Shown: in pieces, positions 5,102-5,475 of the stretch | How positions within the stretch are numbered: position 1 is the stretch's first letter | Layout of the letters: each line of letters begins with the position of its first letter | NCBI GenBank assembly: GCA_937941555.1 | Contig: CALDHJ010000071.1 | Span: 1 to 5,475, forward strand | Direction of reading: 5' to 3' | Length of the DNA stretch: 5,475 bases | Source: an uncultured Granulosicoccaceae bacterium | Lineage (GTDB): Bacteria; Pseudomonadota; Gammaproteobacteria; CALCKW01 | Notes under the pieces: generated by a model | The model's input: the letters and a program-made list of their open reading frames with translations, nothing else | What the model was told of the DNA's origin: nothing | The model's database searches: none | Program-made: the position numbers and the translations under genes

Positions 5102-5475
5102 AAAAGCTGCCTGCAACCGTTGTCACGGGATTTCTCGGCAGCGGCAAGACCACCCTCGTGCAGAACGTGCTCAAGAACACCGAGGGCCTGCGGGTTGCGG
5201 TGATCGTTAACGAGTTCGGAGCGATGGACGTCGACACCGAGCTCGTGCGCCAGTGTGCGGTGGGCTGCGAAGACGAGACCGAATCCGGACCCGGTATCTA
5301 CGAGCTGGCAAATGGCTGCATCTGTTGCACGGTCCAGGAAGAGTTCCACCCGGTCCTCGAGCAGCTGATCGAACGTCGCGATCAGATCGACCACATCCTG
5401 ATCGAAACGTCGGGCCTTGCGTTGCCGAAACCTCTGGTACAGGCCTTTGCCTGGCCGGAAATCCGCACCGCGTGC
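5098..5475 (+). CDS. cobW: Cobalamin biosynthesis protein CobW, G3E-family GTPase (metallochaperone), partial (3' end beyond the right edge)
   Basis: The first 126 residues of a G3E P-loop GTPase thought to deliver Co(II) to the cobaltochelatase of the aerobic cobalamin pathway. The Walker A motif is GFLGSGKTT (11-19), followed by VIVNEFGAMDVD (35-46), the metal-binding CxCC motif in NGCICCT (72-78), and ETSGLALPKPLVQAF. The wording around TVQEEF and ETSGLALPKP fits CobW proper better than the zinc-linked paralogues (COG0523, YeiR, YjiA). Two extra Cys (53 and 57) and a stretch of acidic residues, slightly longer than I expect, lie between switch I and CxCC. The ATG at 5098 overlaps the DUF1636 stop (ATGA), with AGAG at 5086-5089 as a weak ribosome site. 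It belongs to the riboswitch-controlled transcript. In related clusters cobN commonly follows, but the window ends first. Confidence 0.95.
   Translation, partial: MKKLPATVVTGFLGSGKTTLVQNVLKNTEGLRVAVIVNEFGAMDVDTELVRQCAVGCEDETESGPGIYELANGCICCTVQEEFHPVLEQLIERRDQIDHILIETSGLALPKPLVQAFAWPEIRTAC

Overview
The window is GC-rich, densely coded bacterial DNA, most likely from a gammaproteobacterium. The evidence is a fused trifunctional CysG, a PAS-GGDEF signalling protein of proteobacterial type, and CobO with CobW, the proteins of the aerobic (late cobalt insertion) type of cobalamin gene set. The taxonomic call is an inference from gene content, not from a marker gene.

Layout, left to right. (1) 1-878, minus strand: the 5' part of a PAS-GGDEF diguanylate cyclase, cut by the left edge. 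(2) 879-1022: a short gap with an AT-rich patch that probably holds the promoter of that gene. (3) 1023-2438, minus: cysG, siroheme synthase, which turns uroporphyrinogen III into precorrin-2 and on to siroheme. (4) 2439-2626: a divergent control region with several short dyads, including a perfect 8-bp inverted repeat just ahead of cobO. (5) 2627-3229, plus: cobO, corrinoid adenosyltransferase. (6) 3235-4446, plus: a lipoprotein serine hydrolase of the beta-lactamase-like fold, 5 nt after cobO. (7) 4447-4714: an extended -10 promoter followed by a clear cobalamin riboswitch. (8) 4715-5101, plus: a small multi-cysteine protein of DUF1636 type with a TTG start. (9) 5098-5475, plus: the 5' part of cobW, overlapping the previous stop by ATGA and cut by the right edge.

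How the parts fit: CysG can supply precorrin-2, the branch point to siroheme and corrinoids. CobO adenosylates the finished or salvaged corrinoid. The riboswitch puts the DUF1636-cobW transcript, which may continue into cobN or other genes beyond the window, under feedback by the coenzyme. No terminator-like U-tract follows the aptamer, and the ribosome binding site of the first gene lies in a small hairpin about 20 nt downstream, so control of translation is the likelier mode. The lipoprotein hydrolase is the odd member: its family is not known to act on corrinoids.

The most interesting points are the riboswitch-controlled DUF1636/CobW pair, the substitution at the expected catalytic Asp in the dehydrogenase/chelatase half of CysG, the missing omega-loop Glu in the lipoprotein, and the dyad at the cobO promoter. 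I see no wholly new system here, and no mobile elements, tRNA, rRNA or CRISPR arrays.
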